Source: Pteria penguin (lineage: Eukaryota; Mollusca; Bivalvia; Pterioida; Pteriidae). From it: DNA of 64,000 nucleotides. Both the position numbers and the translations under genes were made by a program. The notes beneath the pieces are model-generated. The model ran no database searches. It was not told where the DNA came from and saw only the letters and a list, made by a program, of their open reading frames with translations. Shown one piece after another: positions 30,301-35,139 of the stretch (its first letter is position 1; each line of letters opens with the position of its first letter). The stretch spans positions 9,995,430-10,059,429 of the forward strand of contig CM068581.1 of assembly GCA_035048485.1 (NCBI GenBank). Direction: 5' to 3'.

Positions 30301-33300
30301 ATTCAATTCTGCACAAAAAATTCCCTACTACATGTATCTACTTAAATACACAAGATCAATGCATAAACAAGCAATCTACAATGACAAAATTTGTGAAATC
30401 ACCTGAAAATGTTAAAAAAATAAGGTAGTCCAAAAAGATATTAAAAGAAATGTCAAAAATGTTATTTCAGAACAGAACAGTAAACAACAACACTTCCACA
30501 CAGCTTTCTAGATTGCTCTGATGCACGCTGATTGTAAATCTATGTAATAAGTCTGAAGAAAAAGTTTGTCTATGGAGGGTGCTCTCTTGGATTTATGATG
30601 CCCTGTCCAAGGGCCATCTCTTGACCTTTCTGGCAAGAAAAAAAACACACTTGTAGGGGACCTTGAGTAATTCATCTCTACAAGGTTTCACCAAAAACAC
30701 TGAAGTGGTTCTGAAGAAATGAAAATGTAAAAATTAACAGACAGAAGACAGATGGTGAGAAACAGATCACTATGACAACAGCTTACTTAGATTCAAATAA
30801 CAAGATTTAATTTTCAATAACCTATTTTCGAAATCAAAACAATACATAAACATTTCTTAAAACACCCTTCTAGATATTTTGATGAAACTGGTTTATCAAT
30901 CATGCTATCCATCTGAAGAAGTTTATCATAGGAAGTTCTATATCACCCATCCAGATGGATCCATCCTTTGATATATCTAGTTAAAAATAGCAACACTTGT
31001 CAGGTATCTTTAGTCCTTCATATCTACCAAGTTCAAAATCCTTTTTACAGTTCTCAAGAAATCAAAAACGTAACAAGATGTGTGTGTGTGAAACACTGAT
31101 GCATTCAGTCGGCAAAAAGGTATGACAAGAACAAACTCTATTTGAGGTCATGTTCACATGATCGTAAAAAGCAAAAAGATCTTGTCACAAGTACATGTAA
31201 CACACATGCCAAGTATGAAAGTCCAAGCTCTCCTGGTGCGATAGTTAAAGTATCAGTTATTAAACCATATACATGTTTGTATTTTGAACAAACAAAGTAT
31301 GATTTCCTTTTCAGGCAATAAGACACTGACACTCAATCATTCAGTCACTTGATTTTTGCCTAAGGTCACAAGGTCAAATATTTTGATAGCAGTAGAAAGG
31401 TATTTCTACAAGAAGTACACATTTGAAATATGACAGCCCTATCACTCACCATTCAAAAGTTATGGCATAATGTATTTTGCCTAAAATGGGATGGAATGAC
31501 AGAGAGAATGATGGATGGACAGACAGATGACCCAAATGCTATATGCCCCTATGGTCTGCAAGACCCAGGGGAATAAAAGTTTATGTTGGACAGACAGACA
31601 CAATATAAAAAATGATCACAATTGCTCACTTTAGCTTTGTCATCAAACATTAAAAATACAGCTGAATAAAACTTGTAAATAATACAAATCAAATGTGATC
31701 AGGTTTAACATCAGGTGTTCAAATTCCCGTCATATATCCTGAACACATTATAGGATAGACAAAATTATTTCAAATAAACCTATGATATCTTTTATGGAGA
31801 TATGTTGGAATAGATTCCAATATACTAGCAGTAGTACTGTGTATGAGAAGTTTTTGCTTCAAACAGGGAGCCACTCAGGCAAATTTGATTACTAATCTAC
31901 ATGCAATATACTTTTATACATGATGTTAAGTGAAACTGGTGAATGTTTCACTTGCAGTAGGACATATGTACATTGTCACTGAATACATTTTCTCCATTAT
32001 CACATATCAATCACACTTAATAAACAAAAAAGTTTTGACAATCCTGTACTTGCACAGTAAACCATACATGAATGTTGTTGTTCTATGAGATCAAGTAATA
32101 TTCAGATGTTCTATGGTCATGCCATGCAATGAACAAATGATGATGAACTATGAGTAAGTCATACAGATTTGTGTCCCCTGTCATAAAAATGTAAATCACC
32201 TATAAAAAACACTTAATCAAAACTTTTCTTTTATATAAATTCATGAACATATTTCTATATGAATAAAAAGTCCCCACCAATAAAATGGCACCTTTGACAT
32301 TACTATACACAATAGGTCACCACAAATGGGTTTATCATATGCCCTTCCCATCCCCTTGGGGCCAAATCCCATGTGCACAGCTATAAGTCATACTCGTTGT
32401 ATGGTCAGATCAGTTGCACCTAAGTGAACAACTAATAGTAATACCCTTTCATGTACCTTTATCAGATCATTTGTATCTATAATGATTGCAAAGGACAAGC
32501 ACAGACATATTTTACCTTACCCATTTGACTCTCCCCCAAGCTAATCCTTCAGTTTGACTCTCCCACAAGCTAGTCTCTCAGTTTGAAACCCAGGTCACAC
32601 CACAGGTATTTGAAGCTCTCTAAGTTCACAAAAAACATCTATTATAGCCCTACAGGGGTATACACTAAAGAAGCAGTGATAGATCTTTTACATACCATGC
32701 CTACCATGACACAGGACCTCAGATTTCACTGTCTCATCCAAAAGACAGGAGACTGGTGCACCCATGGTAGAAGATGAACACGGGCCTCCCGGACACAAGC
32801 AGAGGACCTCATTCACTGGGCTACACCAGTTTAGGCATTTAACAAAGTCTGTACCAAATTTCAATCCAATATCTTAAAGAATGTGTAAAAAAAAAACTGG
32901 AAAGTTAATTTCAGAGAAAGTAATTAAATTCAGACTGAAATAGGTCAACCGACAACAAAATTCAAACTAAGTCCTGTCCTAAGTTTTAGTAAAAAATGTG
33001 TGCTAAGTATTTGTGTTAAATCTTAAAATAATATGTGTAAAAAATCTGGAAACAAGAAAAAGTAAACTAATTCTGGCAGAAGATGATCAACTGTGACAAA
33101 ATTCAAACTTGGTTTGTAGTTATTGGTAATAAAAATGTGTACCAAATTTCAGTTAAATATCTCTGGGTATGTATGAAAACTAATTTAAGAAAGAAACCTA
33201 ATTCCAGCAAAAGTAGGTCAACCACAAAATTCAAACATGGTCTGTAGTTGCTAGTAACTATCAAGTTTCAGTCCAATATTTCTAAGTAAGGGTGAAACTT

Positions 33301-35097
33301 TTACACAATTTTGTAAATGTTTACCCTGAAGGTAATAAACGAAACAAGACCGTTTAAATGTTTCAGTGAATAAGTGCATAAAACAACATTAAAAGAGCTG
33401 AATTTATTAGGTGCTTGTTTTATTGTATTATATATAGCCTCAGCAAACAGCAGATCCAACAGAAAAGCACACAATGGAGCAAAATACGAATGTCCTTCAT
33501 TGAAAACATGAACACAATAAAACTGCTTGGTTCATGTCAATCCTTTGAAATGTCGGCTATCCCGGTGACCAAAATGATTTATACTTTATTAGAGTTCCTG
33601 CTTGAAAAGTCAACGAACCATTATAAGTCTGATGTACCGGTAAGTCTGTGCACTGATTGTGTAGTCTAAGGTTATTTAAACTGCCGGTGTGCTAAAGTCA
33701 GACTTCCATACAGTATAAAACAACACGAAATGTTGGATAAATGTGAAAATGACATATTCGGCATCAAAACTTGGATCCATTTCCGCTACGAAAGGTTGTT
33801 TGAAGTCTGGGTATCCTAAAACAGGAGCTGTTACCAACTTCTCTTTCAATTCATAGTCCACAGATCTTTGAATGGTTTTGAATTAGATGTTTGTTTCTTT
33901 TTCATTCTTTTCTTGCTGTCGGTGGTGGTTATGTTATGTAACAATTTTGCTATTTTCGAAAAATCTTTTACAAAGCATTGATAGTATACTGCCTGTCCTA
34001 GAAATGAACGTAATTCCTTTTCTGATGTTGGAGTAGGCCAGCTCTTGATTGCTTCTTTCTTTTCAGGGTCCATTAAATACCATGATCTGACACGATGTGA
34101 TAAAATAAAATGTGTCCGACTGTATTCGAACATTGGACCCTTGGTCAAGAAGTAAGGGTGAAACTGAAGTCATTTAATTGTATGAATAAACATGTGAAAT
34201 ACAAACTTCAACATGTGTTAAAAAGTCATTTACTGTCACTTGCACAAAGTTATTCAGGATCGAAAAGAGTAGGCAAAGTCGGCGGTGGCAGATCCGAAGT
34301 TTTAATATTTTGAAGAGGACAGCTCCTGTTTGAATTGAACAACACAAGTAGTCTCTGCTACATAACTTTGATGTTTGTCCAACATTTCAGGTTGTTTTAC
34401 ACACTTGTTATGAAAAATCAACTTATCAATTGTGTTGGAGTCAAGGGATGCCCTAAGCTTTGTAACAGTGCCACCGGCAGGAAAAAAAAAATAAATAAAA
34501 AAAAAAACATGCTCAGACCACACAGAACTGAGAAGCTGCAGGCTGGCATAGTAGCTTCGTACCCAACAATGCTAACTAGGGATAATTATTGTGATTAACA
34601 CTTCACCGTTTCAAAGGATTAATTGAAATTAGGTTTCAAGGACATGTAAATGTACATACGAATTTCCTCATCGACAGTTGATGGAGTAACGACTTCACAA
34701 TCGCTCTCATAGTAACACCCAAGCAAATATGACATGTTGTCCTGGCTTAGACGCACCTGTTTGCTAAACGGTCATATTTTGTTTTCAGGTTTAGAATTTT
34801 TGTAAACGTTTACTGCCAGAAAACGAACCGTAACCGTTAACATGTGCAAATGTTTCATCCTTATTTCTAAGGATGGATCAAAAATGCATAGAAAATTTAA
34901 ATATGTACAGACAGACACACACAGTATCCCCCCCCCCCTGCCTTAAGAGATTCTCGTTGAAATCACACAATATTAAATGATTTACAATATGATCAGTGCA
35001 TTTTGCACAAGTAACTATTCTTCTATTACATGCACTATGATATTACTAAGGTAGGTACTTACTGTCCTATACCACTGGACATGTTGTTAAAGGCCAT
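233..35097 (-). CDS. CNOT2: CNOT2, CCR4-NOT complex subunit 2 (11 coding exons, 3' end outside window)
   Basis: CNOT2 is a scaffold subunit of the CCR4-NOT deadenylase. With CNOT1 and CNOT3 it forms the NOT module, which controls mRNA poly(A) removal and repression. Exons on the minus strand are 35063-35097, 18119-18272, 15478-15555, 14465-14531, 12438-12801, 5924-5976, 4323-4448, 2107-2193, 1905-1945, 1305-1416 and 233-389. All junctions are GT-AG with matching phases, giving about 424 residues. The family signature is clear: the N-terminal SLYFSQSNLF block, a long Ser/Gly/Gln/Pro-rich linker, LDLSEFPTLGNR and EDFPALPG blocks, KFPGDKSS, and the start of the NOT-box region (GMVTDQFGIVGLLTFIRAA, then LTTLGLNLNSP). 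Human CNOT2 is about 540 residues, so the rest of the NOT box lies left of the window. The identification is firm; exon limits are read by eye. Confidence 0.94.
390..1304 (-). other. CNOT2 intron 10, no recognisable element
   Basis: 915 bp of AT-rich sequence. I see no tandem repeat, transposon end or plausible extra exon. Confidence 0.5.
1305..1416 (-). CDS. CNOT2: CNOT2 coding exon 10 (KFPGDKSS motif)
   Basis: Encodes PTSSASTLYDNALGKDGKFP then GDKSSGQTKRGIQTSPE, leaving one base of a Gly codon. Acceptor TGTTTCAG, donor G|GTATAA. KFPGDKSS followed by KRGIQ matches the family immediately before the NOT-box region. Confidence 0.93.
1643..1852. repeat. ~54-bp tandem repeat, four diverged copies
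   Basis: Copies begin at about 1643, 1690, 1745 and 1799 with the pattern GGTACAATGATAACATGCAA, then a CAGATACCA segment. The array ends about 50 bp from CNOT2 exon 9. It is intronic and nothing suggests function. Confidence 0.75.
1905..1945 (-). CDS. CNOT2: CNOT2 coding exon 9 (41-bp micro-exon)
   Basis: Encodes PPSSSASDSSRKT after a split Asn codon. Acceptor TTGTTACAG, donor ACT|GTAAGT. It aligns with the DPTSSNDDSK region of the human protein. Confidence 0.85.
2107..2193 (-). CDS. CNOT2: CNOT2 coding exon 8 (EDFPALPG motif)
   Basis: Encodes GMVSKPVTESTPEFQIQQED then FPALPGAQ, with phase 1 on entry and exit and donor A|GTAAGT. It matches the GMVTKP and NEDFPALPG blocks of vertebrate CNOT2. 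Confidence 0.93.
2568..2718 (-). mobile_element. SINE, 5'-truncated copy
   Basis: Matches the 3' two-thirds of the full-length SINE at 54031-54309 in inverse orientation: the (ATTG)n tail, the TCACGTATATGGTGACTGCA stretch, and the segment with CCTTTGCAACGGACCCA and GATCTTTTACGTG. The tRNA-like head is missing. It lies in CNOT2 intron 7, between exons 7 and 8. Confidence 0.8.
3041..3394. repeat. 50-51 bp minisatellite, about seven copies
   Basis: Copies start near 3041, 3091, 3142, 3193, 3244, 3295 and 3345. The unit holds TACTAATTGTTCTTCTTTAT, then GAGACCTGCATAGTGATCGC. Because 51 is divisible by three, an open frame with a 17-residue peptide repeat appears on the plus strand; I read this as a by-product, not a gene. 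Confidence 0.9.
4323..4448 (-). CDS. CNOT2: CNOT2 coding exon 7 (LDLSEFPTL motif)
   Basis: Encodes FGADENQPGLDLSEFPTLGN then RNNLPNNPLPSAARNYGQYR T. Acceptor ATTTTTCAG, donor T|GTATGT. The LDLSEFPTLGNR stretch matches the conserved LDLSDFPALADR block of the family. A 745-bp foldback transposon sits only 33 bp upstream of the acceptor. Confidence 0.93.
4475..5233. mobile_element. 745-bp foldback DNA transposon with 7-bp target duplication
   Basis: Two arms of about 300 bp, 4482-4780 and 4925-5226, are inverted copies of each other around a roughly 150-bp centre. The outer ends read CACAGGCACTGTGTTACATG on the left and, inverted, CACGGGCACTGTGTTACATG on the right. ATTATAC is repeated exactly on both sides (4475-4481, 5227-5233). 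The right arm contains a run of about 13 G. No coding capacity is seen, so it must be non-autonomous. It sits in CNOT2 intron 6, 33 bp upstream of exon 7's acceptor. The superfamily is not certain; 7-bp duplications are unusual. Confidence 0.88.
5234..5923 (-). other. CNOT2 intron 6, remainder, nothing recognised
   Basis: About 690 bp of unremarkable AT-rich intron between the foldback element and exon 6. Confidence 0.5.
5924..5976 (-). CDS. CNOT2: CNOT2 coding exon 6
   Basis: 53 bp encoding GPMNSLSNTYGFGSSRQ between a split Ser and a split Ile codon. Acceptor TTTTTTCAG, donor A|GTAAGT. It aligns with the SMSGFGMNRNQ region of vertebrate CNOT2. It lies 65 bp from the start of the 80-bp satellite. 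Confidence 0.88.
6041..7511. repeat. 80-bp satellite, about 18 tandem copies
   Basis: The 80-bp unit (AGAGTGAGGATGTCATTCCC, GGTAATATAGGTCAATGTGA, GCCTGCCATATTACACTCAA, CTAGAAGACATATTGTCAAT) repeats with few changes from 6121 to about 7340; a divergent copy opens the array at 6041. Sequence variants alternate near the right end (CAGTAATAAAGG copies at 7021, 7181, 7341), suggesting duplication of blocks larger than one unit. The array resumes beyond the insertion at 7514-7769. It lies in CNOT2 intron 5, between exons 5 and 6. Confidence 0.95.
7508..7775. mobile_element. 256-bp non-autonomous transposon inserted in the satellite (6-bp duplication)
   Basis: A segment unlike its surroundings (richer in CpG) breaks the 80-bp satellite. 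It begins CAGTGTCCGCCAAAG at 7514; inverted, its end at 7769 reads CAGTGTTCGCGAAAG (13 of 15 match). CAATAT occurs on both sides (7508-7513 and 7770-7775), and removing the insert plus one CAATAT restores the satellite phase. CAGTG ends are seen in hAT-like elements, but those usually make 8-bp duplications, so I leave the superfamily open. An open frame across it is incidental. Confidence 0.87.
7776..7910. repeat. Diverged end of the 80-bp satellite
   Basis: Two degraded units (GAGCCTGCCATATTACATTG, then GAGCCTGCCACATTACATTC) continue the array to the right of the insertion. Confidence 0.8.
8286..8985. repeat. ~140-bp tandem repeat (family A), five copies
   Basis: Units contain TTTCATTGCAATAGCACTAA, then GGAAACCAATTTTTGATACC and TATGACCTTGACCTTTGA, then AACAATAGGGCACATCTTCC. 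Copies lie near 8350, 8490, 8630, 8772 and 8915. The same family occurs in the opposite orientation at 58015-59035. Each unit holds a GACCTTGACC-type motif. Confidence 0.88.
9690..10830. mobile_element. Dispersed repeat split by a 910-bp DNA transposon
   Basis: A unit with CTACATATTGTGATCTT, TTTCATTGAAATCCTCCTAA and GAGTTGCGAAGATAA is found on the left (9690-9784), and its diverged counterpart on the right (10741-10830). The sequence between is the 910-bp element listed separately. Host-element limits are approximate. Confidence 0.65.
9779..10700. mobile_element. 910-bp non-autonomous DNA transposon with 6-bp duplication
   Basis: The left end at 9785 reads CAGGGGTCAAAATTAAC. The inverted right end (10694) reads CAGGGATCGAAATTAAC, and similarity continues to a shared CTGGCC about 30 bp in. 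ATAAAT flanks both ends (9779-9784, 10695-10700). No transposase frame is visible in the element. CAGGGRTCRAAATTAAC-type ends occur in DNA transposons of many aquatic animals (general knowledge); I do not assign a superfamily. Confidence 0.8.
11411..12217. mobile_element. Dispersed element with ~160-bp tandem core (pearl-like)
   Basis: Bounded by inverse ends AATGCCCCCGC (left) and GCGGGGGCATA (right). The core holds four copies of a roughly 160-bp unit (near 11480, 11641, 11800, 11962) with ATAACTCTGTCAAAAATTACC-like and CTTGATACATCTATATACCC segments, then a GACAGAATGACGG-rich tail. Dispersed elements built as flank, tandem core, flank are known from bivalves as pearl elements; the match here is by architecture only. 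A 148-codon open frame across the core is incidental. A second fragment with GGGGGCATAAAAAACAG ends follows at 12290. Confidence 0.75.
12438..12801 (-). CDS. CNOT2: CNOT2 coding exon 5 (Ser/Gly low-complexity linker)
   Basis: The largest exon seen, 364 bp. About 70 residues of Ser/Gly/Thr-rich sequence are followed by FSALPQRSNMSGPQF, then Asn/Pro/Gln-rich sequence ending QQPQQQPSPN. Acceptor TTTTTTAG, donor AG|GTGAGT (phase 2). It corresponds to the poorly conserved, probably disordered middle of CNOT2. An open frame on the opposite strand is a by-product of the biased composition. Confidence 0.9.
12802..13600 (-). other. CNOT2 intron 4, left part, nothing recognised
   Basis: AT-rich intron sequence upstream of exon 5. 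Short open frames here are on both strands and look random. Confidence 0.5.
13600..14250. mobile_element. Dispersed element with ~137-bp tandem core rich in TGACCTTGACC
   Basis: Four copies of a roughly 137-bp unit hold ATGACTGTGACCTTGACCTT, TCTTCCTCTCATCATCCTGC, ATATGAAAGCTGTATGT and GAACTACTGAAGTTA. A GACAGATGGACAAACAGACG tail and a terminal GCGGGGCCCTAAATAA follow. One copy reads TGACCTTGACCTTTGACC in full. It lies in CNOT2 intron 4 and resembles the other tandem-core elements here. Confidence 0.8.
14465..14531 (-). CDS. CNOT2: CNOT2 coding exon 4
   Basis: Encodes MMSSNSPSQLTSSFGNPNFY TQ, then one base of a Gly codon. Acceptor TTTTAG|ATGATG, donor CAAG|GTAAGA. The exon opens with two Met codons in frame, so a downstream promoter could give a shorter isoform, but nothing in the sequence demands it. 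Confidence 0.9.
14532..15477 (-). other. CNOT2 intron 3 with a CpG-rich island-like patch
   Basis: Between about 14770 and 15080 the sequence is richer in CpG than its surroundings. It carries an inverted pair of ATTCATTTGCATA (about 14820) and TATGCAAATGAAT (about 14983). A 23-codon Lys-rich open frame starts at 14847 (ATGGTGAAG). I cannot tell whether this is an old foldback element, a promoter or neither. Confidence 0.4.
15478..15555 (-). CDS. CNOT2: CNOT2 coding exon 3 (conserved acidic/YFSQS block)
   Basis: 26 codons, phase 0 on both sides, TTTTACAG acceptor and GAA|GTAAGT donor. It encodes GLFGEDEDSETSLYFSQSNL then FRPDRE, aligning with the acidic stretch and YYSQSSMF block of vertebrate CNOT2. 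Confidence 0.92.
15556..16113 (-). other. CNOT2 intron 2, left part, nothing recognised
   Basis: AT-rich intron sequence between exon 3 and the 90-bp satellite. Confidence 0.5.
16114..17911. repeat. 90-bp satellite, about 20 copies, with an 8-unit higher-order repeat
   Basis: The unit (CATAGTGACATATACATTGA, CCATCTCACATATCCTGAAC, AAGGATCAGACCAAGCAGTA, ACAGTTATAGGAGACTACAG, TGGGTTTCAT) repeats with very low divergence. Some units lack one base (AACAAGATCAG, 89 bp). A rare variant, AATAGTTTTAGGAGAC, recurs at about 16803 and 17520 with the same order of variants after it; the spacing of about 717 bp equals eight units less three single-base deletions. The first half is stop-free on the plus strand from 16093 to 16889 but has no ATG in that frame. 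It lies in CNOT2 intron 2. Confidence 0.95.
18119..18272 (-). CDS. CNOT2: CNOT2 coding exon 2 (Gln/Pro-rich)
   Basis: It finishes the Gln codon and continues PGIGRKTTGGDLSPG, followed by a Pro/Gln-rich tract ending QQRQKKT. The acceptor is TTTAG and the donor ACG|GTAGGA, phase 0. The RKTTGG motif corresponds to the short basic stretch after the start of vertebrate CNOT2 (family knowledge). The intron upstream is 16.8 kb. Confidence 0.88.
18273..19533 (-). other. CNOT2 intron 1, proximal part
   Basis: AT-rich sequence. A short direct repeat (TTAAAAATACTGTCAAAAAT twice) lies at 18735-18800. Nothing else stands out. Confidence 0.5.
19534..21010. repeat. 36-bp minisatellite, about 41 copies
   Basis: Unit: ATGGATAGACAAACACCCTT then ATCAGGTACATCTCAA. 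Copies are near-identical in the left half (19538-20100) and more diverged to the right, where units such as ACTCTCATCAACTATATCTC recur as a two- or three-unit pattern. Since 36 is divisible by three, long open frames appear in three frames: a 12-residue repeat WIDKHPYQVHLK or MDRQTPLSGTSQ on plus, MYLIRVFVYPFE on minus. It lies inside CNOT2 intron 1 with no splice or promoter context of its own. Confidence 0.95.
21011..22950 (-). other. CNOT2 intron 1 with scattered GGTCAAGGTCA-type repeats
   Basis: Degenerate dispersed repeats with GGTCAAGGTC(A/C) motifs recur at about 21735, 21980, 22250, 22385, 22510 and 22670, separated by CATCAAACTTGGTACATAT-like text. This looks like an old, eroded tandem element of roughly 130-150 bp period. 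No gene is seen. Confidence 0.5.
21529..21580. mobile_element. Mini-hairpin insertion, degraded copy
   Basis: A near-perfect palindrome, GGGACACATATATCTA, two-base centre, TAGATATATGTGTCCC (21538-21571). Its centre matches the one at 45816-45853 (TATATCTAAATAGA in inverse). Flanks ACCATAC and AACATAT (five of seven alike) could be an eroded 7-bp duplication if the ends are at 21536 and 21573. Confidence 0.55.
22960..23212 (-). mobile_element. SINE, old diverged copy
   Basis: Inverse orientation. The tRNA-like head reads GCCGGTGTGGATGAGGTGCT with a degraded B box, followed by the shared central part (TTTCAGATAAGACATTAAAA, GAGGTCCCGTATCATG, AAAAGATCCTTCACTGCTTC). Same family as the copy at 54031. 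Confidence 0.78.
23213..24180 (-). other. CNOT2 intron 1, nothing recognised
   Basis: About 970 bp of AT-rich sequence without a visible gene, repeat array or transposon end. Confidence 0.45.
24180..25510. mobile_element. Two adjacent tandem-core elements rich in TGACCTTGACCTTTGACC
   Basis: A roughly 140-bp unit recurs about seven times: GATAGGGTTCCTCTTCTCATC, GTGAAGTTTTAAAGTGAT, GGGCAAAAACTGTAGT, CACAAGGTTTCACAGACAG, TTGCCAATGTTGACCTTGAC. Two similar tails, CACCATTACTATATCCACCT at 24482 and CCACATTACTATACCTCCTT at 25468, both run into a GTTGT(G/T)AGGGGATAA end. So one element (to about 24530) is followed by a second (about 24580-25510). A run of 16 G follows at 25526. Confidence 0.75.
25511..26565 (-). 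other. CNOT2 intron 1, nothing recognised
   Basis: AT-rich intron with a poly-G run near 25530 and a short GACAGATAGACAGACAGACA tract near 25862. Confidence 0.45.
26566..26775. repeat. ~52-bp tandem repeat with internal deletions, five copies
   Basis: Unit: CACACAATGCCATATCATAT, GACATCCTGACTAAGGTATG, ACTATCA. Some copies lack the CATATCATATGA part, giving units of 36-52 bp. Intronic, non-coding by appearance. Confidence 0.85.
26776..27834 (-). other. CNOT2 intron 1, nothing recognised
   Basis: AT-rich sequence with only short random open frames. Confidence 0.45.
27850..28511 (-). pseudogene. Non-LTR retrotransposon (LINE) reverse transcriptase, C-terminal fragment
   Basis: Minus-strand frames, broken by frameshifts, resemble the C-terminal part of jockey-like LINE ORF2. 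First HGVTISSNMKWNKHIDAITG then KANRTLGFVKQNLKG; then a WE.LQIRRVKICLLLLFKIQ stretch (about 28200); then TRTRGPHTFRIPTTKK and FFLRTIRDGTDFHQQ. These correspond to the thumb and tail motifs after the catalytic domain in that group. The catalytic core is absent. It is embedded in CNOT2 intron 1 and runs directly into a 43-bp satellite. Confidence 0.85.
28481..28867. repeat. 43-bp minisatellite grown from the LINE coding sequence, nine copies
   Basis: Starts at 28481, 28524, 28567, 28610, 28653, 28696, 28739, 28782 and 28825. The unit is GCCATAACATCTCTGACAAA, GAACATCCTAACTTAATCTT, AAT. The first unit is part of the LINE frame on the minus strand (reading LGCSLSEMSWHG), so the array arose by repeated duplication of that coding segment. 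Confidence 0.9.
28868..32640 (-). other. CNOT2 intron 1, mostly featureless
   Basis: Includes a short degenerate repeat of CATCAACCATAC(C/T)AGTACAAT at 29335-29465. A relic of a tandem-core element lies at 31350-31590 (AAGGTCACAAGGTCAAAT, then a GACAGA-rich tail and ATGCTATATGCCCC). The rest is AT-rich with no visible gene. Confidence 0.45.
32648..32834 (-). mobile_element. SINE, diverged copy
   Basis: Inverse copy: head CTGGTGTAGCCCAGTGAATG and a degraded B box, then CTGTCTTTTGGATGAGACAG, GAGGTCCTGTGTCATGGTAG, AAAAGATCTATCACTGCTTC. The 3' end is truncated or mutated. Confidence 0.75.
32838..33320. repeat. ~150-bp degenerate tandem repeat, about 3-4 copies
   Basis: Repeated segments are ACCAAATTTCAATCCAATATC, GTAAAAAAAACTGGAAA-like, AATTTCAG..AAAGTA and GTCAACC..ACAAAATTCAAACT. 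Probably a tandem core of the same general class as those at 11.4 and 38.4 kb. Confidence 0.65.
33676..34148 (-). pseudogene. Ty3/gypsy-like retrotransposon pol fragment (RT end / RNase H start)
   Basis: Two minus-strand frames, with a frameshift between them near 33850, resemble the end of reverse transcriptase and the start of RNase H in Ty3/gypsy elements. The first has WYLMDPEKKEAIKSWPTPTS then EKELRSFLGQAVYYQ and FSKIAKLLH. The second has ELKEKLVTAPVLGYPDFKQP then FVAEMDPSFDA. No gag, protease, integrase or LTR is visible nearby. This is a short dead relic inside CNOT2 intron 1. Confidence 0.88.
34660..34735 (-). CDS. Isolated candidate first coding exon, product not recognised
   Basis: An open segment on the minus strand begins with ATG at 34735, reads MSYLLGCYYESDCEVVTPST then VDEEI, and ends in a good donor (C|GTATGT, phase 1). 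Base composition is balanced and unlike the AT-rich surroundings. It cannot join CNOT2 exon 2, which needs phase 2. It may be the first coding exon of another gene nested in or overlapping CNOT2 intron 1, or a chance frame. The LLGxYxxSDxE start loosely recalls some nuclear WW or splicing-linked proteins, but I do not assign a function. Confidence 0.4.
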
Positions 35098-35139
35098 TCT
35101 TTTCCTTCTTGTATAAAACTTTCAACCCATACGAAAATT
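35063..35139 (-). CDS. CNOT2: CNOT2 first coding exon with part of the 5' UTR
   Basis: Coding part is 35063-35097: MAFNNMSSGIG plus two bases of a Gln codon completed in the next exon (phase 2, donor CA|GTAAGT). The start context is strong (A at -3, G at +4). An in-frame TGA lies 27 nt upstream, and it also closes a two-codon upstream ORF (ATG GGT TGA). A 3' splice site (TACTTTCAG) at 35140-35141 makes this a non-first exon, so a noncoding 5' exon probably lies at higher coordinates. I could not locate it. Confidence 0.85.
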
